Numbered from the stretch's first letter, positions 40,988 to 50,221 are shown. The stretch is 64,000 nucleotides of DNA from CAZLIC01 sp964559535 (GCA_964559535.1 CAZLIC010000016.1:1-64000); one strand, 5' to 3'. Translations and numbers: made by a program. The notes: generated by a model not told the origin, from the sequence alone.

Positions 40988-41494
40988 TCAGCCTGCGAAG
41001 GTGCCATACCGCCCGGCGCTGAACACCAGCGGCGCGCCGTCGGCCATGGCGGCGCGCAGCACGCGGCCCACGACAATGCTGTGATCGCCCCCGTCGAAGA
41101 TCGCGTGGCGGGCGCAGTCGAACCGGGCCAGCACATCGGGGACAACGGGTGTGCCCAGCGGCGAGGTGTCATGGTCCAGCCCCGCGAAGCCCTGACCGCC
41201 GCGCACGAACCGGCCGGCCAGCGCGCCCTGGTCGGCACGCAGGACGTGGATGGCAAAGTGTTCGGCCGCCGTCATGAGCGCATGGCGCGATGAGGACTTG
41301 GCGGGGGACCACAGCACCAGCGGCGGGTCCAGCGACAGGGCGGCAAAGCTGTTGGCGGTAAATCCTGTCGGCCCGTCCGGCGTGGCGCAGGTGATGATCA
41401 CCACGCCAGTTGTAAACCGCCCCAGCGCATCGCGGAAGGCGCGGGCGGTTTCGGCGCCGGGGGTAAAGCTGGGGTCCATGCTGCCGTCTGCCAT
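40988..41494 (-). CDS. flavin reductase family protein
   Basis: A 168-aa FMN-binding split-barrel protein like the reductase component of two-component flavin monooxygenases. Typical stretches are FRDALGRFTTGVVIITC at the start, TGFTANSFAALSLDPPLVLWS (flavin binding) and the C-terminal DHSIVVGRVLRA. It would supply reduced FMN or FAD to a partner monooxygenase, which is not present in the window. Upstream of it on the same strand is the PhnM-like gene, 92 bases away, so co-transcription is possible. Confidence 0.9.
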   Translation of the reverse strand: MADGSMDPSFTPGAETARAFRDALGRFTTGVVIITCATPDGPTGFTANSFAALSLDPPLVLWSPAKSSSRHALMTAAEHFAIHVLRADQGALAGRFVRGGQGFAGLDHDTSPLGTPVVPDVLARFDCARHAIFDGGDHSIVVGRVLRAAMADGAPLVFSAGRYGTFAG

Positions 41495-41586
41495 TGTCGT
41501 GTCCGTCCGTTGCCTGTCGCCAAGCTAGCACAAGGGCGCGCGGCGTCGAACCTTTGCGGGTCAGGAAACTGCGGCCTGTTGCCCCG

Positions 41587-42714
41587 TCACTCGGCCGCAA
41601 TCCGCAATGGCAGGGCGGCGGCGGAAAAGCGGCGCGCGGCCTCGCCCGCGACATGGACAAGGCGACCGGCCGAAATTGTCGCCTCGACCGCCCGCGTGGC
41701 GGCGTTCACGATGGTCAGGTCGGCGCGCAGGCCGGGGTCCAGGCGCCCGCGGTCGGCAAGCCGCAGGATTTCGGCCGGACGTTCCGAGATCATCGCCCAG
41801 GCCCGCGGCAGGGCCAGAAGCCCGGCGTCCACGGCGGCCCAGGCGGCCTGTGCCAGCATCGGGCGCGCAGCATCCGAGGCCAGCGCCTCGCCCAGACCGG
41901 CGGCCAGCAGCCCGGACCCGGTTCTGCCCGCGTTCGCGTCGGCGGCCCGCAGCAGCACCGGCGACATCATTGCGCGGGCGGCGGCGGCGGCCTGGCGGGT
42001 GGCGGGGAACAAGGCCACGCGGGCACCGATCATCTGGTGGCGTTCGCGGGTTTCGCCATCGGGGTCGTTGCGGCTGCCATAGATGAGGCCCAGCGTGTCG
42101 AAGGCATCGGCAAGGCGGCACAGGTGGCGCGGCATGTCGCGCGTGCGCTGCGCAGCGGCATCGGCCGCCTGCGACAGGGCCTCGGCGGTGGTGCCGATGC
42201 CATGCGCGTGCGCGGCAAAGGTGTGCGGCGCGGTGCGGCGCATCTCGTGCAGGTCGTGCAGGGTGTCGGCGAAGACGACCAGCGCGGGACGGTGGCGCGC
42301 GGCAGTGTCGATCAGCCGGGCGCCTTCGTCCACCAGACGGGATTCGCTGGTGATGGAGGCCTGCATGTCGGTGCGCAAGCCGGGACGGGAGACCTGCAGC
42401 GCGGCCAGCAGCGCCTGGGCGGTTTCCGGCGCATGGCGGGGTGACTGCCAGCCCCACTCGACGGCAGCCAGCGCAGTAGTCACGCCCGCCGCGGCGCAAT
42501 CGGCGTCAAGACGGGCGATCTCGGCAGGTTGAACCAGAGGGCCGACCTGCAGGTCGACAATGCCCGGCAGCACCAGAAACCCCGACAGGTCGACCTCCGG
42601 AAAGGGGCCGCGCGTGATGCGGCCATCGGCGAAAGACAGCGATCGGCGCTGCATCATGCCGTCACGAAGGATGTCGGCGCCGGTCAGGCGCAGGGGTGGC
42701 AGAATGGCAAGCAT
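41587..42714 (-). CDS. PhnM-like amidohydrolase paralogue lacking metal ligands
   Basis: A 375-aa protein aligning end to end with the true PhnM at 45380. The key residues have changed. PhnM PGLVELHTDNLERH becomes PGIVDLQVGPLVQP, ASHDDTT becomes GSRNDPD, IRGGSHSGN becomes ADANAGRTGSG, and SSDYVPG becomes ASDAARP. The metal-binding histidines and aspartates are therefore gone. The fold and the frame are intact, so it is more likely a pseudoenzyme, or an enzyme with a new chemistry, than a decaying gene. It may be a structural or regulatory partner in phosphonate or cyclic phosphodiester metabolism. Confidence 0.75.
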   Translation of the reverse strand: MLAILPPLRLTGADILRDGMMQRRSLSFADGRITRGPFPEVDLSGFLVLPGIVDLQVGPLVQPAEIARLDADCAAAGVTTALAAVEWGWQSPRHAPETAQALLAALQVSRPGLRTDMQASITSESRLVDEGARLIDTAARHRPALVVFADTLHDLHEMRRTAPHTFAAHAHGIGTTAEALSQAADAAAQRTRDMPRHLCRLADAFDTLGLIYGSRNDPDGETRERHQMIGARVALFPATRQAAAAARAMMSPVLLRAADANAGRTGSGLLAAGLGEALASDAARPMLAQAAWAAVDAGLLALPRAWAMISERPAEILRLADRGRLDPGLRADLTIVNAATRAVEATISAGRLVHVAGEAARRFSAAALPLRIAAE

Positions 42715-42814
42715 GGGGCGTTCCGTTTCGGGTGACCCTGTGGATAACCCTGGGCTGCAACGCCGATATGACAGCCGATGCCGCCGGTTGTGGTGCGTGT
42801 CGTCCGCGCGCCGG

Positions 42815-43006
42815 TCAGGTGCGCGTGTGGCGCGCGGAAACCCGGGTGGAATGCGCGCGGGCATTCCAGGCTTGGGGCCGATCCCGGGGCTCGGTGTCCT
42901 GGCTGTGGTTGTGGTGCCAGACCGAGAAGGCGGCCCGCGCCAGGATGGCCAGCGTGACCCCGACGGTCATCGCCACTGTGAAGGGCAGAAGCGGATTGTC
43001 TTCCAT
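42815..43006 (-). CDS. possible small single-helix membrane protein
   Basis: A 63-aa frame in the 448-bp gap between the PhnM-like gene and corA: MEDNPLLPF, one clear membrane helix (TVAMTVGVTLAILARAAFSVW), and a basic, histidine-containing tail. The ribosome-binding site is weak and no family is recognised. Elsewhere in the gap I see only a single perfect DnaA-box 9-mer (TGTGGATAA, 42739-42747) and no other gene. Confidence 0.4.
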   Translation of the reverse strand: MEDNPLLPFTVAMTVGVTLAILARAAFSVWHHNHSQDTEPRDRPQAWNARAHSTRVSARHTRT

Positions 43007-43162
43007 GTCCACATTCCCGTTCCGTTCTGTTTTCATCCTGCACGGAAATCGGGCGGAACGATGGCGCACCGGCGCGATGCGCCAGGGCGCACCGATGGGG
43101 TCTTGGACGGCCTGCGGCGCGGGTATAGGCAGCGGGGGCAACCGGACTGTCGCGGGATTCCC

Positions 43163-44119
43163 ATGCTGAACGCCTTCCGCATCAACGGACCCAAGCTTGA
43201 ACGGCTGGCCGCCGGCGAGCCGCTGGAGGCGGCGGTCTGGATCGACCTGTACCGGCCGCAGCCCGCTCAGGTGGATGTCGTGCAGGCGTTGGGCGTCGAG
43301 GTGCCGACGCTGGCCGACATGGAAGAGATCGAAATTTCCAGCCGCCTGTACCGGGAAGACGGGGTCGACTACATGACTGCCGTCCTGCCCGGCCTGTCGG
43401 ACACCAAGGATCCGGTCACCGGCCCGGTCACCTTCATACTGACGTCACGACGGATCGTCACAGTCCGCCACCACAATCCGCGCCCGTTCGAGACCTACCC
43501 CGAGCGCGCCGACAAGGTAGGACCGGGCTGCATGGACCCCGAACGAATTTTCCTGTCGCTGGTCGAAGAGATCACCGGCAGGCTGGCGGATCTGCTGGAA
43601 GGCGCCGGGCGCGGGCTGGATGACATTGCGCGCGAGGTCTACGGCGAGACGACGGCCAGGTCAGAGGCGCTGATGCTGGCGTTGCGCCGGATCGGGCGCG
43701 AGGGCGAGCAGATCGGGCGCGTGCGGCTGGCGCTGATGACGACAGAACGGATGGTCAGCTGGTTCGGGCAGTCGCTGGTGGACGGTCATCGTGGCGCGGG
43801 CCTGCAGCCGCTGGTGAAGGGGCTGATGCGCGACATGCAGGCGCTGGAGGTGCATGCCGACTTCCTGTCGACCCGTGTGGCGCTGGCCACCGATGCGACG
43901 CTGGGGATGATCAACCTCAGCCAGAACCAGACGATCAAGATCGTGTCGGTGGTGGCGGTGGTGTTCCTTCCGCCCACGGTGATTGCCAGTGCCTATGGCA
44001 TGAACTTCCGCCACATGCCGGAACTGGGCTGGATGTTCGGCTATCCCATGGCGCTGGTGCTGATGCTGGCTTCGGCGGTGGGCACGTTCCTGTTCTTCAA
44101 GTGGAAGAAGTGGCTGTGA
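43163..44119 (+). CDS. corA: CorA-family Mg2+/divalent metal transporter
   Basis: A 318-aa pentameric channel protein. A soluble N-terminal alpha/beta domain and long stalk helix (residues 1-255) precede two C-terminal membrane helices. The selectivity motif YGMNF ends the first helix (about residue 281), and the basic KWKKWL tail is typical. The residues after GMN (RHMPELGW) fit the ZntB/CorA group, so Zn2+ transport is an alternative. It stands 15 bases before phnN on the same strand. Confidence 0.9.
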   Translation: MLNAFRINGPKLERLAAGEPLEAAVWIDLYRPQPAQVDVVQALGVEVPTLADMEEIEISSRLYREDGVDYMTAVLPGLSDTKDPVTGPVTFILTSRRIVTVRHHNPRPFETYPERADKVGPGCMDPERIFLSLVEEITGRLADLLEGAGRGLDDIAREVYGETTARSEALMLALRRIGREGEQIGRVRLALMTTERMVSWFGQSLVDGHRGAGLQPLVKGLMRDMQALEVHADFLSTRVALATDATLGMINLSQNQTIKIVSVVAVVFLPPTVIASAYGMNFRHMPELGWMFGYPMALVLMLASAVGTFLFFKWKKWL

Positions 44120-44134
44120 CGGGGGCGCTGTAGC

Positions 44135-44677
44135 ATGCCTGGCCGCGTTTATGCCGTGGTCGGCCCTTCGGGCGCCGGCAAGGACACGCTGATCGCCGCG
44201 GCGCGCGTGGCCCGGCGTGACCTGCACATCGTGCGCCGCGTCATCACCCGCCCGGTAGAGGCCGGGGGCGAGCCGTTCGAGGGGGTGACGCCCGAGGAGT
44301 TCGCCGAACGCGCCGCCGCAGGCGCCTTCGCTTTGATGTGGCAGGCGCACGGGTTGCACTACGGCATTCCGGCCACGGCCATGGATGCGGTGTCGGAAGG
44401 GCGCGACGTCATCTTCAACGGCAGCCGCGCCATGCTGGCCGAGGCCTGGGAGGTGTTCCCGAACCTGACGGTCATCCTGGTGACGGCGCCGATCAACGTG
44501 CTGGCGGAACGGCTGGCGCAACGAGGCCGCGAGACGCCGAACGAGATTGCAGCGCGGCTGACCCGGCAGCTGTACGAAGTGCCGCCGGGCATTCCGGTGC
44601 GCGTGGTGGAAAATGCCGGGCCGCTGGATGTGGCGGTGGCGGCCTTTCTGGCGGCGCTTCAGCCGGACAGGGTGTAG
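44135..44677 (+). CDS. phnN: ribose 1,5-bisphosphate phosphokinase
   Basis: A 180-aa guanylate-kinase-like enzyme that converts ribose 1,5-bisphosphate to PRPP in carbon-phosphorus lyase metabolism. P-loop VGPSGAGKDT (residues about 8-17), RVITRPVEAGGEPFEGVTPEEF (lid and binding region), then VIFNGSRAML. Length matches PhnN. Its last bases overlap the 3' end of the convergent DUF1045 gene. The C-P lyase core (phnGHIJKL) is not in the window, so these genes serve a core elsewhere or act alone. Confidence 0.92.
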   Translation: MPGRVYAVVGPSGAGKDTLIAAARVARRDLHIVRRVITRPVEAGGEPFEGVTPEEFAERAAAGAFALMWQAHGLHYGIPATAMDAVSEGRDVIFNGSRAMLAEAWEVFPNLTVILVTAPINVLAERLAQRGRETPNEIAARLTRQLYEVPPGIPVRVVENAGPLDVAVAAFLAALQPDRV

Positions 44678-45345
44678 CGGTGCAACAGGTGGAACCGGCC
44701 ATCCTCGGCCTCGCCGAACAGGCAGAGGCTGTCGATCGTGAAAGGCCGCGGCAGCAGCGGCGCCACCCGTGGCGCCAGCACGCCCTGAACCTGCACGGCC
44801 TCGTCGGGTGGCAGGTCGCCGCTCAGGGTCAGGTGCAGCTGGAATTCGTCCATCACGTGGGGGTAACCCCAGCGGTCAAGGTAGGCGCGCTGCCGGTCGG
44901 TCAGGCGGTCCGGGCGGCGGCGTGCGGTTTCGGCGGCATCGGGCGGGGCGCGGAACGCATCGAGCGATTCCACCACCTGCGCCGCCATCGCGTTGATCGC
45001 GCTGTCGTCACCATCGGGCACCAGCGCCAGAAACCCGCCCAGCCGCGCCAGCCGCAGGCCCGCGGCCTGCACCGGCGCCATGCGCAGGCACAGGGCGCCC
45101 GCGGCCCAGTCCAGGCTTTCTGCCGTGGCCCCCTCGGCCAGCCGGAAGGGCGGCTTGACGGTGGCGTGGAAGCCGTACTTGCGCGGCGTCTCGGTGATTT
45201 CGGCCACGGGCCGGGGCAGGCCGTCCACCTCTGGGTGCGGCACGCCTTGGCCGCGCAGGGCGTCCCAGCCCAGCCAGCGGCTGGCCCAGTCCCACAACTC
45301 CCCCTCGGGGGCCGCGTAGATTGCATAGCGCCGGTAGTTTTCCAT
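44659..45345 (-). CDS. DUF1045 phosphonate-associated 2H phosphoesterase-like protein
   Basis: A 228-aa protein of the family annotated as putative phosphonate metabolism protein. It carries two histidine motifs of the 2H phosphoesterase fold, FHATVKPPF (HxT) and QLHLTLSGD (HxT), suggesting a cyclic-phosphate hydrolase such as one acting on the 1,2-cyclic ribose phosphate made by PhnJ. ATG 45345 follows GGAGG. It is divergent from phnM and convergent with phnN, so the three phn genes stay together. Confidence 0.88.
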   Translation of the reverse strand: MENYRRYAIYAAPEGELWDWASRWLGWDALRGQGVPHPEVDGLPRPVAEITETPRKYGFHATVKPPFRLAEGATAESLDWAAGALCLRMAPVQAAGLRLARLGGFLALVPDGDDSAINAMAAQVVESLDAFRAPPDAAETARRRPDRLTDRQRAYLDRWGYPHVMDEFQLHLTLSGDLPPDEAVQVQGVLAPRVAPLLPRPFTIDSLCLFGEAEDGRFHLLHRYTLSG

Positions 45346-45379
45346 GCCGCGCCTCCTGCCAGTGACGGATGACATCCCG

Positions 45380-46525
45380 ATGACCGAGACCATACTTGCC
45401 AATGCCACGCTTGTGCTGCCGCAGGAAACCCTGCGCGGGGCCATCCAGTTTCGCGACGGGCGGATTGCCGCCATTTCGGGCGGCACTGCCGTGCCTTCGG
45501 GCGCTGTGGACTGCGGCGGCGATCTGGTGATGCCGGGGCTGGTGGAACTGCACACCGACAACCTGGAACGCCACATCGAGCCGCGCCCCAAGGTGAACTG
45601 GCCGCATATGGCGGCAATCCTGGCGCATGACGCGGAACTGGCAAGTGTGGGCATCACCACGGTGTTCGATGCGCTGCGCGTGGGGTCGGTGGTCAGCCGG
45701 GCCAAGGGCAACTACGGCGAATATGCCCGCGTGCTGGCGGACGAGATTCTGGCGCTGCGGGCGCAGGGCGCCCTGCGCATCAGCCACTTCCTGCACCTGC
45801 GGGCCGAGATCTGCAGCGAAACGCTGGTGGCCGAGATGGCCAAGTTCGGCCCCGCTGACCGCATCGGCATTGTCAGCCTGATGGACCATACGCCCGGCCA
45901 GCGGCAGTTCCGCGACCTGACGGCCCTGAAGAACTATGTCTGCGGCAAGCACGGCTATTCCGAGGCCGAGTTCCTGGAGCATGTGGCGGGGCAGAAGGAA
46001 CTGTCGGCCCGGCTGGGCGCGCTGCACGAGGAAACCGCCGTGGCCGAGGCGCGCCGCTATGGCGCCGTGCTGGCCAGCCATGATGACACCACGGCGCGCG
46101 ACGTGGCCAACAGCCACCGCGACGGCGTGACCTTTGCCGAATTCCCCACCACGGTTGAAGCGGCCCAGGCCTGCCGCGACCACGGCATTGCGGTGATGAT
46201 GGGCGCGCCGAACCTGATACGTGGCGGCAGCCATTCGGGCAATGTGGCGGCCAAGGCCCTTGCGGAACAGGGGCTTCTGGACATCGTGTCGTCCGACTAT
46301 GTGCCCGGCGCGCTGTTGTCCTCGGCGCTGATGCTGGCCGACATCTGGGGTGACCTGCCGCGCGGCGTGGCCACCGTCACCCGCGCCCCGGCCGCCGCTG
46401 CGGGGCTGGCCGACCGCGGGCACCTCGACATCGGCGCACGGGCCGACGCCATCCGCGTCACCCGTGTCGGGCCGGTGGCGGCGGCCGTGCGCGGGGTGTG
46501 GGTGCAGGGGGGTCGGGTGGCGTGA
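45380..46525 (+). CDS. phnM: alpha-D-ribose 1-methylphosphonate 5-triphosphate diphosphatase
   Basis: A 381-aa amidohydrolase that removes pyrophosphate from the C-P lyase intermediate. Metal-binding motifs are intact: PGLVELHTDNLERH, the middle SLMDHTPGQRQF, LASHDDTTARDV, IRGGSHSGN, and SSDYVPGALL. ATG 45380 is preferred over an upstream in-frame ATG (45344) that would overlap the divergent gene. It begins a plus-strand run with a PHP hydrolase, MttB-1 and a CDF exporter. Confidence 0.93.
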   Translation: MTETILANATLVLPQETLRGAIQFRDGRIAAISGGTAVPSGAVDCGGDLVMPGLVELHTDNLERHIEPRPKVNWPHMAAILAHDAELASVGITTVFDALRVGSVVSRAKGNYGEYARVLADEILALRAQGALRISHFLHLRAEICSETLVAEMAKFGPADRIGIVSLMDHTPGQRQFRDLTALKNYVCGKHGYSEAEFLEHVAGQKELSARLGALHEETAVAEARRYGAVLASHDDTTARDVANSHRDGVTFAEFPTTVEAAQACRDHGIAVMMGAPNLIRGGSHSGNVAAKALAEQGLLDIVSSDYVPGALLSSALMLADIWGDLPRGVATVTRAPAAAAGLADRGHLDIGARADAIRVTRVGPVAAAVRGVWVQGGRVA

Positions 46526-46605
46526 GCCGACACGCAGGTGTCGCAATCCGTTGTCCCGACTGTCGCCAACCCGTGCCAGAAACCACCGAAACCCAGGAGG
46601 ACGCC

Positions 46606-47538
46606 TTGCCCACCCAGCTTCCCGCCTTTGCCGCCCCCGGCCGTTTCTGGCGCGGCAACCTGCACACCCATTCCAACCGCTCGGACGGCATCCTGAAGCC
46701 CGAGGAGGTGTGCCGCCGCTACCGCGACGAGGGGTACGACTTTCTGGCGCTGACCGACCATTTCGTCGGCGCCTACGGCTATCCGATCATCGACACGGTG
46801 CCGTTCCGCACCAACAGCTTCACCACCATCCTGGGGGCCGAACTGCATTCGGGTGCCATGCAGAACGGCGAGCTGTGGCACATTCTGGCGGTGGGCCTGC
46901 CGCCCGACTTTGCGCCCTCGGACAGCCCCGACTTTCACCCCAAGGCGGGGCAGGAGACGGGTGCAGAACTGGCGGCGCGGGCAGTGGCGGCGGGGGCCTT
47001 CGTGGCCATCGCGCATCCGCAATGGTCGGGGCTGACGCTGGCCGACGCGCGCGGCATCACCGCGGCGCATGCGGTGGAAATCTACAACCACGGCTGCGCG
47101 GTGGGCTGCGACCGGCCCGACGGCACGGCGATTGCCGACCTTCTGATGTCCGAAGGCCGCCAGCTGACGCTGATTGCCACCGACGACGCGCATTTCTACG
47201 AGCCCGACCATTTCGGCGGCTGGGTCATGGTGAAAGCCGAGGCGAACGAGCCCGAGGCGCTGCTGGCGGCGCTGAAGGCGGGGCTGTTCTATGCCTCGCA
47301 GGGGCCGGAAATCCGCAACATCACGGTGCATGACGACCAGGTCGAGGTCGAGATGTCGGCGGCGGCCACGGTGATCGTGCAGGGGTCGGGTACGGCGGCG
47401 GTGAACGTGCACGGGTCTTCCATGACGCGGGCGACGGTGCCGACGAAGCGCCTGGCGAACTCGCCCTTCCTGCGGGTGACGGTGGTCGATGCCGCGGGCC
47501 GCCGCGCCTGGTCGAACCCGCACTTCCGCGGGGCCTGA
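46606..47538 (+). CDS. PHP-domain metal-dependent hydrolase (CehA/McbA family)
   Basis: A 310-aa PHP-fold phosphoesterase or hydrolase. Metal ligands are in NLHTHSNRSDG (residues about 20-30), ALTDHFVG, the Glu in LGAELHSG, AHPQWSG, and the C-terminal DDAHFYEPDHFGG. It starts with TTG 46606, the only in-frame start behind a perfect AGGAGG (46595-46600). CehA/McbA relatives cleave carbamates and phosphodiesters. Placed 80 bases after phnM and 95 before mttB-1, it may process a phosphonate or choline-like ester. Confidence 0.85.
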   Translation: MPTQLPAFAAPGRFWRGNLHTHSNRSDGILKPEEVCRRYRDEGYDFLALTDHFVGAYGYPIIDTVPFRTNSFTTILGAELHSGAMQNGELWHILAVGLPPDFAPSDSPDFHPKAGQETGAELAARAVAAGAFVAIAHPQWSGLTLADARGITAAHAVEIYNHGCAVGCDRPDGTAIADLLMSEGRQLTLIATDDAHFYEPDHFGGWVMVKAEANEPEALLAALKAGLFYASQGPEIRNITVHDDQVEVEMSAAATVIVQGSGTAAVNVHGSSMTRATVPTKRLANSPFLRVTVVDAAGRRAWSNPHFRGA

Positions 47539-47633
47539 CCGCCCGGGTTGCCAGGAACCGTCCCGCACAGGTCGCAGACGTGACAGAACCGTCGCGTCTG
47601 CGGGCCGTTCATGGGGAAAACCGGGGGGTGGCG

Positions 47634-49163
47634 ATGGGCGAGGTGCGGCGGGCAGGGCGGCAGGCACGGGCGGCGGTACGCTCGGCGCGGACGGGCGGGC
47701 TGGGGCGGCCCTACATCCTGCGCAACATCCCGACCTATGACATCCTGTCGGAAGAGAACCTTCTGCGGATCGAGGCCGCCGCCGACCGCATCCTTGCGGA
47801 AACCGGCATCGACTTCCGCGACGACCCCGAGGCGCTGGACCTGTGGCGCCACGCCGGGGCCGAGGTGGACGGCCTGCGCGTGCGCTTCCCGCCCGGCATG
47901 CTGCGCGAGGCGCTGTCCTCGGCCCCGCCTGTCTTCACGCAACACGCAAGGAACCCCGCGCATTCTGTTGAAATCGGCGGGAAATCCATTGTCTTCTCGC
48001 CCGCCTACGGGTCGCCCTTCGTGATGGACCTGGACCGCGGCCGCCGGTTTGGCACGCTGCAGGATTTCCGAAACTTCATCATGCTGGCGCAGGGCAGCCC
48101 GAACTTCCACCATTCGGGCGGCACCATCTGCGAACCCACCGACGTGCCGGTGAACAAGCGGCACCTGGACATGGTGATGGCGCACATCGAACTCAGCGAC
48201 CGGCCCTTCATGGGCTCGGTCACCGCCGAAAGCCGCAGCGAAGACAGCATCGAGATGTGCCGCATCCTGTTCGGCGCCGATTTCGTGGATGCGAACTGCG
48301 TGATCCTGGGCAACGTGAACGTCAATTCACCGCTGGTCTGGGACGGCACGATGACGAAATCCCTGCGCGCCTATGCGCGGGCCAATCAGGCGGCCGTGAT
48401 CGTGCCGTTCATCCTGGGCGGGGCGATGGGGCCGGTGACCAGCGCAGGGGCCATTGCGCAATCGCTGGCCGAGACGATGGCGGGCTGCGCGCTGACGCAA
48501 CTGGAACGCAAGGGCGCGCCGGTAATCTTTGGCAACTTCCTGTCTTCGATGTCGATGCGGTCAGGCTCGCCCACCTTTGGCACGCCGGAACCGGCGATCG
48601 GAAGCATGGTGATCGGGCAGCTGGCCCGACGCCTGAACCTGCCGCTGCGCTGTTCGGGCAACTTCACGACCTCGAAACTGCCCGACGCGCAGGCCATGAC
48701 CGAAGGCACCATGAGCATGCTGGCCGCCATTCACTGCGGCGCCAATTTCATTCTGCATGCGGCCGGATTCCTGGACGGGCTGCTGTCCATGTCCTACGAG
48801 AAGTTCATGCTGGACGATGACCTGTGCGGGGCGCTGCACGCCTATTGCGATGGCGTGAAGATCGACGACGACCAGCTGGCGGTGGATGCCTTTGCCGAAG
48901 TCGGCCCCGGCAACCATTTCTTCGGCTGCAGCCACACCATGGCGCATTACGAAACCGCCTTCTGGGACAGCCGTATTGCCGACAACGAGCCCTATGAGAA
49001 GTGGGAGGCGGCGGGGTCGGCCGATGCCGCGACTCGGGCCAACCGGGCGTGGAAGGCGCGGCTGGCCGAGTTCGTGCCGCCACCGCTGGATGTCGCGGTG
49101 CGCGAGGCGCTGGGCGATTTCGTGGCGCGGCGGAAGGCGGCCGTGGCCGACGCATGGTATTGA
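47634..49163 (+). CDS. MttB-family (non-pyrrolysine) amine methyltransferase 1
   Basis: A 509-aa member of the trimethylamine methyltransferase superfamily. The TIM-barrel motifs are present (YDILSEENLLRIEAAADRIL, GVTSAGAIAQSLAE-like core, GPGNHFFGCSHTMAHYETAFW). There is no in-frame TAG, so no pyrrolysine; such members (MtgB type) demethylate quaternary amines like glycine betaine or proline betaine, passing the methyl to a corrinoid protein, which is absent here. ATG 47634 follows a G-run; GTG 47580 is an alternative. The phosphonate-gene neighbourhood raises the possibility of a trimethylated phosphonate substrate. Confidence 0.87.
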   Translation: MGEVRRAGRQARAAVRSARTGGLGRPYILRNIPTYDILSEENLLRIEAAADRILAETGIDFRDDPEALDLWRHAGAEVDGLRVRFPPGMLREALSSAPPVFTQHARNPAHSVEIGGKSIVFSPAYGSPFVMDLDRGRRFGTLQDFRNFIMLAQGSPNFHHSGGTICEPTDVPVNKRHLDMVMAHIELSDRPFMGSVTAESRSEDSIEMCRILFGADFVDANCVILGNVNVNSPLVWDGTMTKSLRAYARANQAAVIVPFILGGAMGPVTSAGAIAQSLAETMAGCALTQLERKGAPVIFGNFLSSMSMRSGSPTFGTPEPAIGSMVIGQLARRLNLPLRCSGNFTTSKLPDAQAMTEGTMSMLAAIHCGANFILHAAGFLDGLLSMSYEKFMLDDDLCGALHAYCDGVKIDDDQLAVDAFAEVGPGNHFFGCSHTMAHYETAFWDSRIADNEPYEKWEAAGSADAATRANRAWKARLAEFVPPPLDVAVREALGDFVARRKAAVADAWY

Positions 49164-49204
49164 CCGACCGGCCGTGGCACGATGCAGAGACAGGGAGAGC
49201 CGCA

Positions 49205-50221
49205 ATGACCGATACCGCACCTTTGCATGGCCATGTGTTTCTGGGCGAGGATCACGAGCTGAACGAACGCCGCACCTGGGCGGTCATCGCGCTGACCGGC
49301 GGCACCATGGTGGTCGAGATCGTGGCGGGCACCATGCTGGGGTCGATGGCGCTGTTGGCCGACGGCTGGCACATGGCCACGCATGCGGCGGCCATCCTGG
49401 TGGCGGCACTGGCCTACCGCTTTGCAAGGCGGCATGCGGCGGATGCGCGGTTCACCTTCGGGACCGGCAAGGTAGGTGATCTGGCGGGGTTTTCCTCGGC
49501 GGTGCTGCTGGCGCTGATCGCCCTTCTGATCGGCTGGGAAAGCCTGGCGCGGCTGGTTTCCCCGACGCCCGTGCAATACGGCGAGGCGCTGGTGGTGGCC
49601 GTGGCGGGGCTGGCGGTGAACCTGGTGTCGGCGCTGCTGTTGGGCGGACATGCGCATGTGCCGGGCATGGGGCATGACCACGGACCGGCCCACCACCACG
49701 CCCATCACGACCACGACCATCACCATCACGATGACCATGACCACCTCGACCATGGGCATGACCATGCGCACGACCACCACCGTCATGGCCATGGCGCGGA
49801 AGCCGATTCCAACCTGCGCGGCGCCTATCTGCATGTTCTGGCCGATGCACTGACCTCGGTTCTTGCGATCTTTGCGCTGTCGGTTGGATGGTGGGTCGGG
49901 GTCGCCTGGCTGGATCCTGCCGTGGGCCTGTTCGGGGCCGCGGTCATCATGGTCTGGGCGGCGGGTCTGGTGCGGCAGGCGGGCGCTGTCCTCTTGGACC
50001 TGCGGCCGCCAGACTGTGCGACCACCCGCGCGATCCGCGCGGCGGTCGAAGTGGACGGCGACCGCCTGCGCGATCTGCATGTGTGGCAGCTTGGGCCGGG
50101 GCACATGGGGGCGATCCTGTCGGTGGCCAGCGCCGACCCGCAGCCGGTGGCGCATTACCGGGCGCGGCTTGCCGGGATCGACCGGCTGAGCCATGTGACC
50201 ATCGAAGTGGACCGGGCCTGA
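49205..50221 (+). CDS. cation diffusion facilitator with His-rich loop (DmeF-like)
   Basis: A 338-aa inner-membrane metal/H+ antiporter. Six helices, with the transport-site Asp/His pairs in LLADGWHMATHA (helix 2) and HVLADALTSVLA (helix 5). Between helices 4 and 5 lies a loop of about 45 residues that is nearly all His and Asp. This layout is typical of DmeF-type Co2+/Ni2+ or ZitB-type Zn2+ exporters. It ends the phnM-PHP-mttB run, and cobalt handling would suit a corrinoid-dependent methyltransferase, though that link is inference. Confidence 0.9.
   Translation: MTDTAPLHGHVFLGEDHELNERRTWAVIALTGGTMVVEIVAGTMLGSMALLADGWHMATHAAAILVAALAYRFARRHAADARFTFGTGKVGDLAGFSSAVLLALIALLIGWESLARLVSPTPVQYGEALVVAVAGLAVNLVSALLLGGHAHVPGMGHDHGPAHHHAHHDHDHHHHDDHDHLDHGHDHAHDHHRHGHGAEADSNLRGAYLHVLADALTSVLAIFALSVGWWVGVAWLDPAVGLFGAAVIMVWAAGLVRQAGAVLLDLRPPDCATTRAIRAAVEVDGDRLRDLHVWQLGPGHMGAILSVASADPQPVAHYRARLAGIDRLSHVTIEVDRA

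Noticed and set aside
42739..42747. Perfect DnaA-box 9-mer TGTGGATAA
   Set aside because: It is single, with no cluster of further boxes, AT-rich unwinding stretch, or dnaA/dnaN/parAB genes near it. One such 9-mer is expected by chance at this scale, so no origin is called.
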